From Companilactobacillus nuruki (GTDB lineage Bacteria > Bacillota > Bacilli > Lactobacillales > Lactobacillaceae), in NCBI RefSeq assembly GCF_002872255.1, contig NZ_NIPR01000001.1, positions 62,001 to 126,000 on the forward strand: a stretch of 64,000 nucleotides of DNA, in the 5' to 3' direction. The stretch's first letter is position 1. Each line of letters starts with the position of its first letter. Shown here piece by piece: positions 53,840 through 61,362 of the stretch. The notes under the pieces are model-generated. The model was not told where the DNA came from. It did not search any database and saw only the letters and a program-made list of their open reading frames with translations. The translations under genes and the position numbers were made by a program.

Positions 53840-54177
53840 TATATGCAGCCTCCTATTAAATGTGATTAATATCACATCTTTCATCATCTATTATCTCGGT
53901 AAGCGCTTACATATAACAAATACAAGTTTTTTATAGCTGCTATAACGAATTGAAATACCCACAAAATTATGACAATTTTAACCATATTTATGAAAATCGA
54001 CTTTTGTAAACTCCTTATTTAATTGGTTTTATTAAAAATAAATAGTTAATATTCAACCATTTTCAGTATTTTGCTGAATTAGCTTTATCACAACTTTGTA
54101 AGCGCAATCTTAACCATTGACTTTTATCATGTAAACTTAAATAATTGAATTGATATTCAAATATGGAGGGTATTTCT
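53840..54177. promoter_or_regulatory. Divergent maoC-aldo/keto reductase control region
   Basis: Cre GGTAAGCGCTTACA (53898-53911, one deviation, with a palindromic core) and cre-like TGTAAGCGCAATCT (54097-54110). The palindrome TTATAGCTGCTATAA (53931-53945) is a T-N11-A dyad related to, but not the same as, the box used elsewhere. CTATAACGAA follows it. No gene is seen. Confidence 0.55.
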
Positions 54178-55098
54178 ATGAAACAGCGTTATATTGGTGA
54201 AACTAATTGGCAGGCATCTGCCGTTGCTTTAGGAATTATGAGAATGAATAATTTAGATGCTAATCAAGCTGCTAAGGCTATCGATACTGCTTATGATAAT
54301 GGAATTGATTATATCGATTCAGCCGATATCTATGGTAATGGTGATTCTGAGAAAGTCTTCGGCCAAGCATTAAAATTAAGTAGCGTTAAACGTGAGGATC
54401 TTTATATTCAATCTAAGGGTGGTATCATTCCTGGAGAAAGATATGATTTTTCCAAACAACATTTAATTGATGCTGTTGATGGATCATTGGACCGATTAGG
54501 AATCGACTACCTAGACTCTTTCCTACTTCATCGCCCCGATCCGCTCATGGAACCAGAAGAAATCGCCGAAGCCTTTGATGAACTACAGGCAAGTGGCAAG
54601 GTCAGACATTTTGGAGTATCTAACTTTAACCCTGAACAATTCAAGTTTGTCCAAGAATCCGTTGATCAAAGATTGATGATCAATCAATTGCAATTTAGTA
54701 TCATGCATACGGGAATGATCGATTTTGGTATGCATACAAATATGGCTGATACTCGTTCAATTAACCATGACGGTGGTATTCTTGAATTCTCTAGACGCAT
54801 GGGTGTAACCATTCAGGCATGGTCCCCATTCCAATACGGTATGTTTGCCGGAACCTTCATAAACAATGATCAATTCCCTAAACTAAACGATAAATTACAG
54901 GAGTTAGCTGTTAAATACGACGTAAGTAAAAATGCCATTGCTACCGCTTGGATTCTTAGACATCCTGCCAATATTCAAGTAATCATCGGAACAATGAATC
55001 CTGAACACATTGCAGATAGTGCCCAAGGTGGAGACGTTGACCTTACAAAACAAGAATGGTACGACATATATTTTGCTGCTGGAAACGATTTACCATAA
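54178..55098 (+). CDS. Aldo/keto reductase, YdhF-like
   Basis: 306-residue NADPH-dependent TIM-barrel reductase. Catalytic tetrad: DSADIYGNGDSE (Asp and Tyr), IQSKGG (Lys) and LLHRPDP (His). C-terminal NADPH site IIGTMNPEHI. ATG at 54178 has GGAGGG 7 bases upstream; the frame from 54163 is ruled out by spacing. Divergent from maoC with cre sites in between. Substrate could be an aldehyde from glycerol metabolism or a 3-keto acid; not decidable here. Confidence 0.92.
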   Translation: MKQRYIGETNWQASAVALGIMRMNNLDANQAAKAIDTAYDNGIDYIDSADIYGNGDSEKVFGQALKLSSVKREDLYIQSKGGIIPGERYDFSKQHLIDAVDGSLDRLGIDYLDSFLLHRPDPLMEPEEIAEAFDELQASGKVRHFGVSNFNPEQFKFVQESVDQRLMINQLQFSIMHTGMIDFGMHTNMADTRSINHDGGILEFSRRMGVTIQAWSPFQYGMFAGTFINNDQFPKLNDKLQELAVKYDVSKNAIATAWILRHPANIQVIIGTMNPEHIADSAQGGDVDLTKQEWYDIYFAAGNDLP

Positions 55099-55115
55099 AA
55101 AAATTAATTACTTTA

Positions 55116-55172
55116 AAAGGCCTAAGATCAGTCCATCAAGGATTGATTTTAGGCCCTTTATTATTTTTTCCG
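55116..55172 (+). terminator. Terminator of the aldo/keto reductase gene
   Basis: GGCCTAAGATCAGTCC and GGATTGATTTTAGGCC form a 16-bp stem with G-T pairs, followed by a T-rich tail. Confidence 0.85.
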
Positions 55173-55284
55173 TATATACGTCATTAGTTATTTCTTGTGA
55201 TAAATTTCCCGAAAAGTTATGATGAAGTCAGAAATAAAAAAAGATTAATTATTTAATTAATCGGTTAAGAAAGGGATGTTGTAT

Positions 55285-55539
55285 ATGCTACATGCTATAT
55301 GGGTTATCATCATCGGAGGTATTATTGGCGTTATTGCCAGTATGATTGTCAACCGAAATATGCCTCTTGGTTGGATTGGAAATGTTATTGGTGGCTTATT
55401 AGGAGCTTGGTTGGGTGAGAGTCTTTTAGGAACATGGGGACCAAATGTGGCCGGAATGGCAATTTTCCCAGCAATCATCGGCGCCTTGATTGTAGTTATC
55501 TTAATCTCTTGGGCTTTTAGAAGTTTCCACCATGCCTAG
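55285..55539 (+). CDS. GlsB/YeaQ/YmgE-family stress membrane protein
   Basis: 84 residues with three hydrophobic helices and the GGLLGAWLGE glycine motif of the transglycosylase-associated (GlsB) family. ATG at 55276 directly abuts the AAAGGG ribosome-binding site, so ATG at 55285 with 9-base spacing is used. First gene of the envelope-stress operon. Confidence 0.85.
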   Translation: MLHAIWVIIIGGIIGVIASMIVNRNMPLGWIGNVIGGLLGAWLGESLLGTWGPNVAGMAIFPAIIGALIVVILISWAFRSFHHA

Positions 55540-55551
55540 TGAAGATCAACT

Positions 55552-56097
55552 ATGAAAAAATTTACTAGATTTTTTCTAATTTTATTAGCCTTGTTGGGAA
55601 TCATCCAAACCATCTGGTTCATCTCCATTACCTATCCTCTCAACCCAATATTAAAATTTTTCAATAGCTTACCGATAAAGAATATTCCAACAAATTACAT
55701 AGCACTGGGATTTTCTGTCGTAACCGGATTTGTCTTTTTATTTATCTTAATGTATGGACTATTCGCAATATCTTCATACAATGATTTAAGTTTTAAATCT
55801 GAAAATGGAAAATTGAAGATATCAAAAACTTCTATCGAAAAAATTCTAATGAATAAGATAAAAGAAAATTCATCTCTACACGATATCGACGTTAAAGTTA
55901 AATTATTAGGCAAAAAACATGCCGCTAAAACGACTATTTCCGCTAAAAGCAGTAGAAATTCTAATCTAACTCAGCAAGGAGAACAGGTAAAACGTTTAGT
56001 TGCTGAGCAATTGCATAACGATTTAGGAATTCCGGTTAAAAAGACTATCGTTAATTTATCACCAAATGTTCAAGATAATACTACACGCGTAATATGA
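55552..56097 (+). CDS. amaP: Alkaline shock membrane anchor protein AmaP
   Basis: 181 residues: two N-terminal membrane segments (about 7-27 and 50-72) and a cytoplasmic domain related to Asp23. In S. aureus AmaP anchors Asp23 to the membrane. It is followed by the DUF2273 and two Asp23/Gls24 genes in the conserved order. Confidence 0.88.
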   Translation: MKKFTRFFLILLALLGIIQTIWFISITYPLNPILKFFNSLPIKNIPTNYIALGFSVVTGFVFLFILMYGLFAISSYNDLSFKSENGKLKISKTSIEKILMNKIKENSSLHDIDVKVKLLGKKHAAKTTISAKSSRNSNLTQQGEQVKRLVAEQLHNDLGIPVKKTIVNLSPNVQDNTTRVI

Positions 56098-56107
56098 GGT
56101 AAATATT

Positions 56108-56302
56108 ATGAGAAGAAGACTATTAGGATTTCTGGTAGGTAGCCTGTTAGTTATTATCTGGATTACACTTGGCTTCTTGAATCTAATATTAATTATTGGA
56201 GCTGGTCTAATCGGATACCTAATCGCTGCCTTAACCGGAAGTGAGCAAGATAAAGAAAGTTTAAGATCAAAATTAATAAAAATCTTACAATTGAAGGAGT
56301 AG
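56108..56302 (+). CDS. DUF2273 small membrane protein
   Basis: 64 residues, two hydrophobic segments, the short DUF2273 protein found between amaP and asp23 in this operon. TGAGG lies before ATG. Its own function is not established. Confidence 0.85.
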   Translation: MRRRLLGFLVGSLLVIIWITLGFLNLILIIGAGLIGYLIAALTGSEQDKESLRSKLIKILQLKE

Positions 56303-56305
56303 CTC

Positions 56306-56740
56306 ATGATAGATCAACCATTAAACAATGAATTAGCTAATAACAGTAAATTAATCAATAATAGTAAATTAACATTTAATGAAGATGTTATTGCTAAAAT
56401 TGCTGGTATGGCCATCCGTGACATTGATGGCATATTGTCACTGAATGGCAATGTTTTTGATAACATTGCTGATCGAATCCGTAGCAAAGAGGATATCACT
56501 AAGGGAATTAACGTCGATGTTGGTGAAAAACAAGCCGCCTTAGACGTAGAAATAATTCTTGAATATGGAAAAAACGCACACGATGTTTTTGAAAATGTTT
56601 TGAATTCAGTCAGTTCAGCGGTTGAACAAATGACTGGTCTAAAAGTTGTTGAAACCAATGTTTACGTTGGCGATGTTATGACTAAAAAAGAATGGCAAAA
56701 ACAGAATAAAAACAACGATACTAATGAAAGAGTAAATTAA
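56306..56740 (+). CDS. Asp23/Gls24 family envelope stress protein 1
   Basis: 144 residues. Family pattern: FNEDVIAKIAGMAIRDIDGILSL at the start and VILEYGKNAHDVFENV later. Asp23 forms cytoplasmic structures beneath the membrane, bound by AmaP, and is induced by cell-wall and alkaline stress. GAAGGAG precedes the ATG. Confidence 0.9.
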   Translation: MIDQPLNNELANNSKLINNSKLTFNEDVIAKIAGMAIRDIDGILSLNGNVFDNIADRIRSKEDITKGINVDVGEKQAALDVEIILEYGKNAHDVFENVLNSVSSAVEQMTGLKVVETNVYVGDVMTKKEWQKQNKNNDTNERVN

Positions 56741-56756
56741 AGCGAGGTAAAAAAAT

Positions 56757-57164
56757 ATGCCAAACCAAAATCCTAAACCATCTAGAGTTGAAAAAGAATT
56801 GAATTTTTCAGATAAAGTCTTAGAGAAAATTGCTAATCATGCTGCCCAATCTATTGATGGAGTTCTATCATTATCTGGCGGTGCAATCAGCGATTTTGCA
56901 GATAGATTCATTGATAATCCCACTAAAGGGGTAGATGTTGATACTGATGAAGACAATGTATCATTCGAGTTAAAAGCCGTTTTAGAATATGGAAAATCTG
57001 CGCCACAGATTTTCGACAGAATAGTCAATACTATTAGTCATTCAGTAAAAGAAATGACAGGTAAAGATGTCAATAAGATTTCCTTAGAAGTAGATGACTT
57101 AATGACTATGGCTGAATGGAAAGATCAAAACAAATCAAAAAAAGATAAGAACAACGATAAGTAA
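56757..57164 (+). CDS. Asp23/Gls24 family envelope stress protein 2
   Basis: 135 residues with the same layout as the previous gene (FSDKVLEKIANHAAQSIDG, VLEYGKSAPQIFDRIV) and a basic Lys-rich C-terminus. It is a diverged tandem paralogue and the last gene of the operon. A terminator follows at 57212-57260. Confidence 0.9.
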   Translation: MPNQNPKPSRVEKELNFSDKVLEKIANHAAQSIDGVLSLSGGAISDFADRFIDNPTKGVDVDTDEDNVSFELKAVLEYGKSAPQIFDRIVNTISHSVKEMTGKDVNKISLEVDDLMTMAEWKDQNKSKKDKNNDK

Positions 57165-57211
57165 AAATACTCCTCAGGACAAAAAATATTATTAATTAAA
57201 AAACAAAAAGT

Positions 57212-57260
57212 AAACAAACCTTAGTAATCATATTTTGATTACCAGGGTTTGTTTTGTTTT
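57212..57260 (+). terminator. Terminator of the stress operon
   Basis: AAACAAACC-TTAGTAATC and GATTACCAGGGTTTGTTT pair with a few G-T or mismatched positions; a T-rich tail follows. Confidence 0.8.
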
Positions 57261-57281
57261 AAGCGGAAAATCTATGTTTTA

Positions 57282-57322
57282 TCTTCACAAATATGTTTAT
57301 AATATAAGCATATTTGTGAAGA
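57282..57322. promoter_or_regulatory. Large dyad over the azoreductase promoter
   Basis: Perfect 14-bp arms TCTTCACAAATATG (57282-57295) and complement (57309-57322). The 13-base spacer contains TATAAT (57298-57303), a likely -10. A repressor bound here would block transcription. No regulator gene lies beside it. Confidence 0.7.
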
Positions 57323-57336
57323 AAGAGGTTCTTCCT

Positions 57337-57978
57337 ATGCCAAAAGTACTAGTTATCTATGCCCATCCTGAAACTGCCAAGGGATCTTCGACACGTGAGC
57401 TATATAAACATTTCATCAATTCATATTCCAAAAAGAATCCTAATGATGAAATCATTGTTCATAACGTTTCTGAATATATGCCATTTCCATTAAAGAGAAT
57501 TGCTGTTTCTATTTATAACAAAACTCTAGCCAAGAGTGAGTTAAATGCCGATGAAGAAAGATTCAGTGAAGCCCGTCAAAAATGGATCGACGAATTTGTT
57601 GATGCCGACAAATACGTCTTCGTAAACCCAATGTATAATCTTTTTCTTCCCACTGAGATGAAAAGTTATATCGATATGGTTATGCAGGCCCATACAACCT
57701 TTCATTATGATCAAAACGGTTTTTACGTCGGTGATTTGAAGAACAAAAAAGCCATTCATTTACAATGCAGTGGTGGAAAATATCATTGTAGCGCCAGTGA
57801 CCCTGATCCAAAAATTCAAGATTTAGCTGACCAATATCTCCAAACAATGTTGCATGTTATGGGAATCGATGATTATACCAGTGTATTCGCTGAAGGTATG
57901 GATCAAGATCCAGTGAATGCAATCGAAATACTAGATAACGCTTATATTAAGGCCGAAAATGCAGGTCAAAATTTTTAA
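57337..57978 (+). CDS. FMN-dependent NADH-azoreductase-like flavoprotein
   Basis: 213-residue flavodoxin-like NAD(P)H:quinone/azo reductase of the AzoR/AcpD family. The FMN phosphate loop is YAHPETAKGSST near the N-terminus, with NPMYNLFLPTEMKSYIDMV and the FHYDQNGFYVGDL loop typical of AzoR. ATG at 57337 has AGAGG 8 bases upstream. It likely detoxifies quinones. Monocistronic, controlled by the dyad upstream. Confidence 0.9.
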   Translation: MPKVLVIYAHPETAKGSSTRELYKHFINSYSKKNPNDEIIVHNVSEYMPFPLKRIAVSIYNKTLAKSELNADEERFSEARQKWIDEFVDADKYVFVNPMYNLFLPTEMKSYIDMVMQAHTTFHYDQNGFYVGDLKNKKAIHLQCSGGKYHCSASDPDPKIQDLADQYLQTMLHVMGIDDYTSVFAEGMDQDPVNAIEILDNAYIKAENAGQNF

Positions 57979-58015
57979 TTGACCGTTATAACGATTAATT
58001 AAACTAAGGAAAATT

Positions 58016-58876
58016 ATGTTTACTGAATCAGATCAGAATATTATAGAACAAGTAACACAAGCCATGATATGGCAAATCGATCATACAAAAAAACAAATCG
58101 AATCTTTGAACAAAGCTATTAAAAAAATTGGTGATATTGAGACTTTGAAGGTTAAAGGTACTCTTTTAAAAACCTATGCCAAACAAATTGATGAAAAAAT
58201 GGATTATATTATCTTACCCGATTATCGAAATAATACTGAGATAACGATTTATTTAGATTCAAAAAAATCACCTATCGAAAATGCTGAGGTTTATTTTCAC
58301 CAGTACAAAAGAGACAAACGTGGTTTAGATACTATTCAATATAATCTCAAAAAGGCCAAGCTAACTTTGCAAACTCAATTAGATCGTCAAAAGTCATTTA
58401 ATTCTAACGATTTACAACAGGCAAATACTATCAAACAAAAGTTAATTGACGAAGGTGCCATCAAAATGCAGGTTTTACATTCATATAAAACTCCAGAACC
58501 GGCCCACCCTCGCCGTTTTTATACAACTGATAATGTGTTAGTAGAAGTCGGTAAAAATAGTGTTCAAAACGATCATCTAACGTTAACTGCTAAGAAAGAT
58601 TATTACTGGATGCATGTTAATGATTTAGCTGGTTCCCATGTTGTTATTCATAGTACTAATCCTAGTGAACAAACCTTATTGGAGGCCGCTAGTTTGACGG
58701 CTTATTACAGTAAAGGCCGTGGTTTAAAATGGGTCCCAGTTGATGTTGTTAAAGTTAGCCAACTACATAAACCCAAAGGAGCAAAACCTGGTTTAGTACT
58801 GTTTACTGGTAAAGCTGACACTTTAACAGTTTATCCTGATGCAGAGATGGCACAAAGATTAGCTGAAAAAAACTAG
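58016..58876 (+). CDS. N-terminally truncated NFACT (RqcH-like) protein
   Basis: 286 residues instead of the usual 550-570 of RqcH/fibronectin-binding NFACT proteins. It lacks the NFACT-N and HhH domains altogether, and begins in the coiled-coil M region (about residues 1-150), followed by the NFACT-R domain (about 160-280) with RFYTTDNVLVEVG and WMHVNDLAGSHVVI. It has its own AAGGA ribosome-binding site, so it is not a fragment cut by a frameshift in this window. The lost N-domain binds and positions alanyl-tRNA in RqcH, so this protein probably cannot build Ala tails. Confidence 0.88.
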   Translation: MFTESDQNIIEQVTQAMIWQIDHTKKQIESLNKAIKKIGDIETLKVKGTLLKTYAKQIDEKMDYIILPDYRNNTEITIYLDSKKSPIENAEVYFHQYKRDKRGLDTIQYNLKKAKLTLQTQLDRQKSFNSNDLQQANTIKQKLIDEGAIKMQVLHSYKTPEPAHPRRFYTTDNVLVEVGKNSVQNDHLTLTAKKDYYWMHVNDLAGSHVVIHSTNPSEQTLLEAASLTAYYSKGRGLKWVPVDVVKVSQLHKPKGAKPGLVLFTGKADTLTVYPDAEMAQRLAEKN

Positions 58877-58894
58877 CCAAATTTGGCTAGTTTT
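58869..58894. terminator. Convergent terminator
   Basis: AACTAGCCAAA-TTTGGCTAGTT with T8; the stem overlaps the stop region of the NFACT gene and the end of the XRE gene. Confidence 0.82.
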
Positions 58895-59480
58895 TTTTGA
58901 ATTTATTTATAATCCAAGCTATTCCTATACCGAAAGCTATTCCAGAGAATACACCCGACAATTCATACTGCTTAAACAGCATAGACCCAATTCCACCAAC
59001 CAATGCTAATGGAAGTAAATAGATAGTCATTTTTTGAATTTTAGGATGATTATACTTTTGACCGGTAAGTTTTGTTTGAAAAGATTCTAATTTAAGCAAA
59101 GCAAGAACGTTTAATATTCCCATCATAAAAATTATCAATCTAGTTATCGAATTTGCTTTTACTGCATCAAAAGAAGAAATCACTAATATTAATAGAAAAA
59201 TAATATCAATTACCATTAAAATTCTTATGACAGGTTTAATGCTTTTAAGAATTTCTTGTTTTTTTAAATATTCAGTCATTCCAGTATCCTCCTTAAGAAG
59301 AGTATCCAATGAAACTTGATAATAATCGCTTAAATGTAACAAACTCTCAATATCAGGGTAGCTATGTTCTGTCTCCCAACTAGAAACTGTTTGACGTGAA
59401 ACATTAAATTCCGAGGCTACTTCTTGTTGGGTTAAATGCTTTTTTTGGCGTTCTTCTTTTAAGTGATCTCCAAATTTCAT
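58887..59480 (-). CDS. XRE family regulator with membrane C-terminal domain
   Basis: 197 residues: Cro/C1-type helix-turn-helix (LTQQEVASEFNVSRQTVSSWETE, about 16-38) and four hydrophobic segments (about 85-102, 112-130, 147-163, 170-190). This makes a membrane-tethered repressor. A perfect palindrome upstream (59511-59526) is a candidate autoregulatory site. Signal and targets are unknown. Confidence 0.88.
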   Translation of the reverse strand: MKFGDHLKEERQKKHLTQQEVASEFNVSRQTVSSWETEHSYPDIESLLHLSDYYQVSLDTLLKEDTGMTEYLKKQEILKSIKPVIRILMVIDIIFLLILVISSFDAVKANSITRLIIFMMGILNVLALLKLESFQTKLTGQKYNHPKIQKMTIYLLPLALVGGIGSMLFKQYELSGVFSGIAFGIGIAWIINKFKKN

Positions 59481-59510
59481 TTCGTATCCCTTCTTTCAAA
59501 TTTAATACTA

Positions 59511-59526
59511 TATTGAATATTCAATA
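59511..59526. promoter_or_regulatory. Palindrome upstream of the XRE gene
   Basis: Perfect 16-bp palindrome TATTGAATATTCAATA, about 30 bp upstream of the XRE start codon. Confidence 0.6.
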
Positions 59527-59551
59527 AATCCTAGCAAAGTTTCTAAGCATA

Positions 59552-59583
59552 ACAAAGAAAAGGATAACCTTAGGGTTATCCTC
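59552..59583 (-). terminator. Terminator of the GH13 gene
   Basis: AGGATAACC-TTAG-GGTTATCCT, followed on the minus strand by a T-rich tail, 12 bases past the glycosidase stop. Confidence 0.8.
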
Positions 59584-59594
59584 ACAAACAATTA

Positions 59595-61268
59595 CTATTT
59601 AAACATGTAAACTTTACTTTCATATGGTCGAATTTCTAATTTGTTGTCGTCATTATAATTTCCCAATAATAGTTTACCTTCATTTTGACCATAATCTCTA
59701 GTTAATTTTTTATCGGTAAAATTATTAATAACTAAAATTTTTTCTTCGTTATAACGACGAACATAAGCAAATACATCATCATCTTCTGGATCAAGTACTT
59801 CATAATCACCGTAAACAATCACATCATATTTATGACGTAGGGCAATTAATTTCTTATAGTAGCTAAAAACCGAATCTTTATCTTCTATTTGACCTCTAGC
59901 ATTTATTTCTGTGTAATTGGGATTCAATTCAAACCATGGTTTTGCACTCGTAAATCCAGCATTATCTTTATTATCCCATTGCATTGGCGTTCTCGCATTA
60001 TCACGTGATTTACATGATAAATATCTTAGCATTGACTCTTTATCAATAATTTTCTCATCTTCAACAAATTCATGATAAGCATTCAAAGACTCCAAATCTT
60101 CATATTGGGACAATTTTGAATAATGAACATTGGTCATTCCCAATTCTTCACCTTCATAAACATAAGGTGTTCCCTGCATCAGATGTAAAGTAGTTCCCAA
60201 CATTTTGGCTACTTTTTCACGATACTTAGGGTCATCAGTCGCAAATCTGGAAACAGCTCTCGGTTGATCATGATTGTTCCAATATAAACTGTTCCAGCCT
60301 TTACCATCGAGTTCCTTTTCCCACTTACTCAATGATTTTTTCAGCTCAACCAATTTAATCGGTGCATCAAACCATTTTCCTAATCTCTTGTCTGGATTTC
60401 CTGCTAAACCAACATGATCAAATTGAAAGACCATATTCAATTCATGAGAATCAAGTCCAGTATACTTGATAGCGTCCTCTGGTGTTGAATCAGGCATTTC
60501 ACCTACTGTCATAACGTCATACTTGGATAAAACTTTCTCGTTCATTTCTTGTAAAAATTCATTTAAACGAGGTCCATCAGCGACGACTTTGCCAACATCA
60601 GCATATTTCTCATTAGGTGCTTTTTGACCATCGGGCAACCCAGCTGGTTTAGAAATTAAATTGATGACATCCATTCTAAAACCATCCACACCTTTATCAA
60701 GCCAAAATCGCATTATATTCCAAACTTCATCACGAACTTTAGGATTCTCCCAATTCAAGTCTGGTTGTCCATCAGCAAATAAGTGAAGATAATATTGACC
60801 TGTTGTTTCATCAAACTTCCAAACTGAACCATTAAAATATGAGCCCCAGTTATTGGGTTCATGCCCATCTACTGGGTCACGCCATACATAGTAGTCACGA
60901 TAAGGATTATCTTTTGATTTCTTACTTTCTTGGAACCACTTATTTTGATCAGATGTATGATTTACAACTAAGTCCATCATGATTTTCAATCCCAAAACAT
61001 GAGCCCTTTGAAGCATCTCATCAAAATCATCCATTGTACCGTATGCAGGTTGAATACTACGATAATCACTAATATCGTAACCATTATCTTTATCTGGTGA
61101 CTTGTAAATTGGATTTAACCAAATAACATCTGCACCCAGATCCTTGATATAAGCTAATCTACTTGTTAATCCTGGAAGATCACCAATTCCATCGTTGTTA
61201 CTGTCTTGATAACTTCTTGGATAAACTTGATAAACTACTGATTTCTTCCACCAATCACTCTTTGCCAT
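59595..61268 (-). CDS. GH13 alpha-glucosidase (oligo-1,6-glucosidase type)
   Basis: 557-residue cytoplasmic GH13_31-type enzyme. Four GH13 regions: DLVVNHTSD, DGFRMDVINLIS with the nucleophile Asp, VGEMPD with the acid/base Glu, and WNNHDQPR with the transition-state Asp. Val after the nucleophile Asp agrees with alpha-1,6 activity on isomaltose-type sugars, as in MalL or DexB. GGGAG precedes the ATG. A cre-like site lies 57 bp upstream, so glucose repression is expected. Monocistronic. Confidence 0.92.
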   Translation of the reverse strand: MAKSDWWKKSVVYQVYPRSYQDSNNDGIGDLPGLTSRLAYIKDLGADVIWLNPIYKSPDKDNGYDISDYRSIQPAYGTMDDFDEMLQRAHVLGLKIMMDLVVNHTSDQNKWFQESKKSKDNPYRDYYVWRDPVDGHEPNNWGSYFNGSVWKFDETTGQYYLHLFADGQPDLNWENPKVRDEVWNIMRFWLDKGVDGFRMDVINLISKPAGLPDGQKAPNEKYADVGKVVADGPRLNEFLQEMNEKVLSKYDVMTVGEMPDSTPEDAIKYTGLDSHELNMVFQFDHVGLAGNPDKRLGKWFDAPIKLVELKKSLSKWEKELDGKGWNSLYWNNHDQPRAVSRFATDDPKYREKVAKMLGTTLHLMQGTPYVYEGEELGMTNVHYSKLSQYEDLESLNAYHEFVEDEKIIDKESMLRYLSCKSRDNARTPMQWDNKDNAGFTSAKPWFELNPNYTEINARGQIEDKDSVFSYYKKLIALRHKYDVIVYGDYEVLDPEDDDVFAYVRRYNEEKILVINNFTDKKLTRDYGQNEGKLLLGNYNDDNKLEIRPYESKVYMFK

Positions 61269-61324
61269 AAGACATTCTCCCTTGGTAACTTAATAATCTC
61301 TATTCTAGATTGAATAAAGTTTCA

Positions 61325-61338
61325 TGACAACGGTTACA
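61325..61338 (-). promoter_or_regulatory. cre-like site upstream of the GH13 gene
   Basis: TGACAACGGTTACA matches the CcpA consensus TGWAANCGNTNWCA with one deviation. Confidence 0.6.
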
Positions 61339-61362
61339 TGGAAAGTTATCGGTAACAACTTC

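Noticed and set aside
57979-58016. Frameshift or remnant of an NFACT N-domain before the truncated NFACT gene
   Set aside because: Only 37 bases separate it from the azoreductase gene, with a clean ribosome-binding site and no coding remnant.
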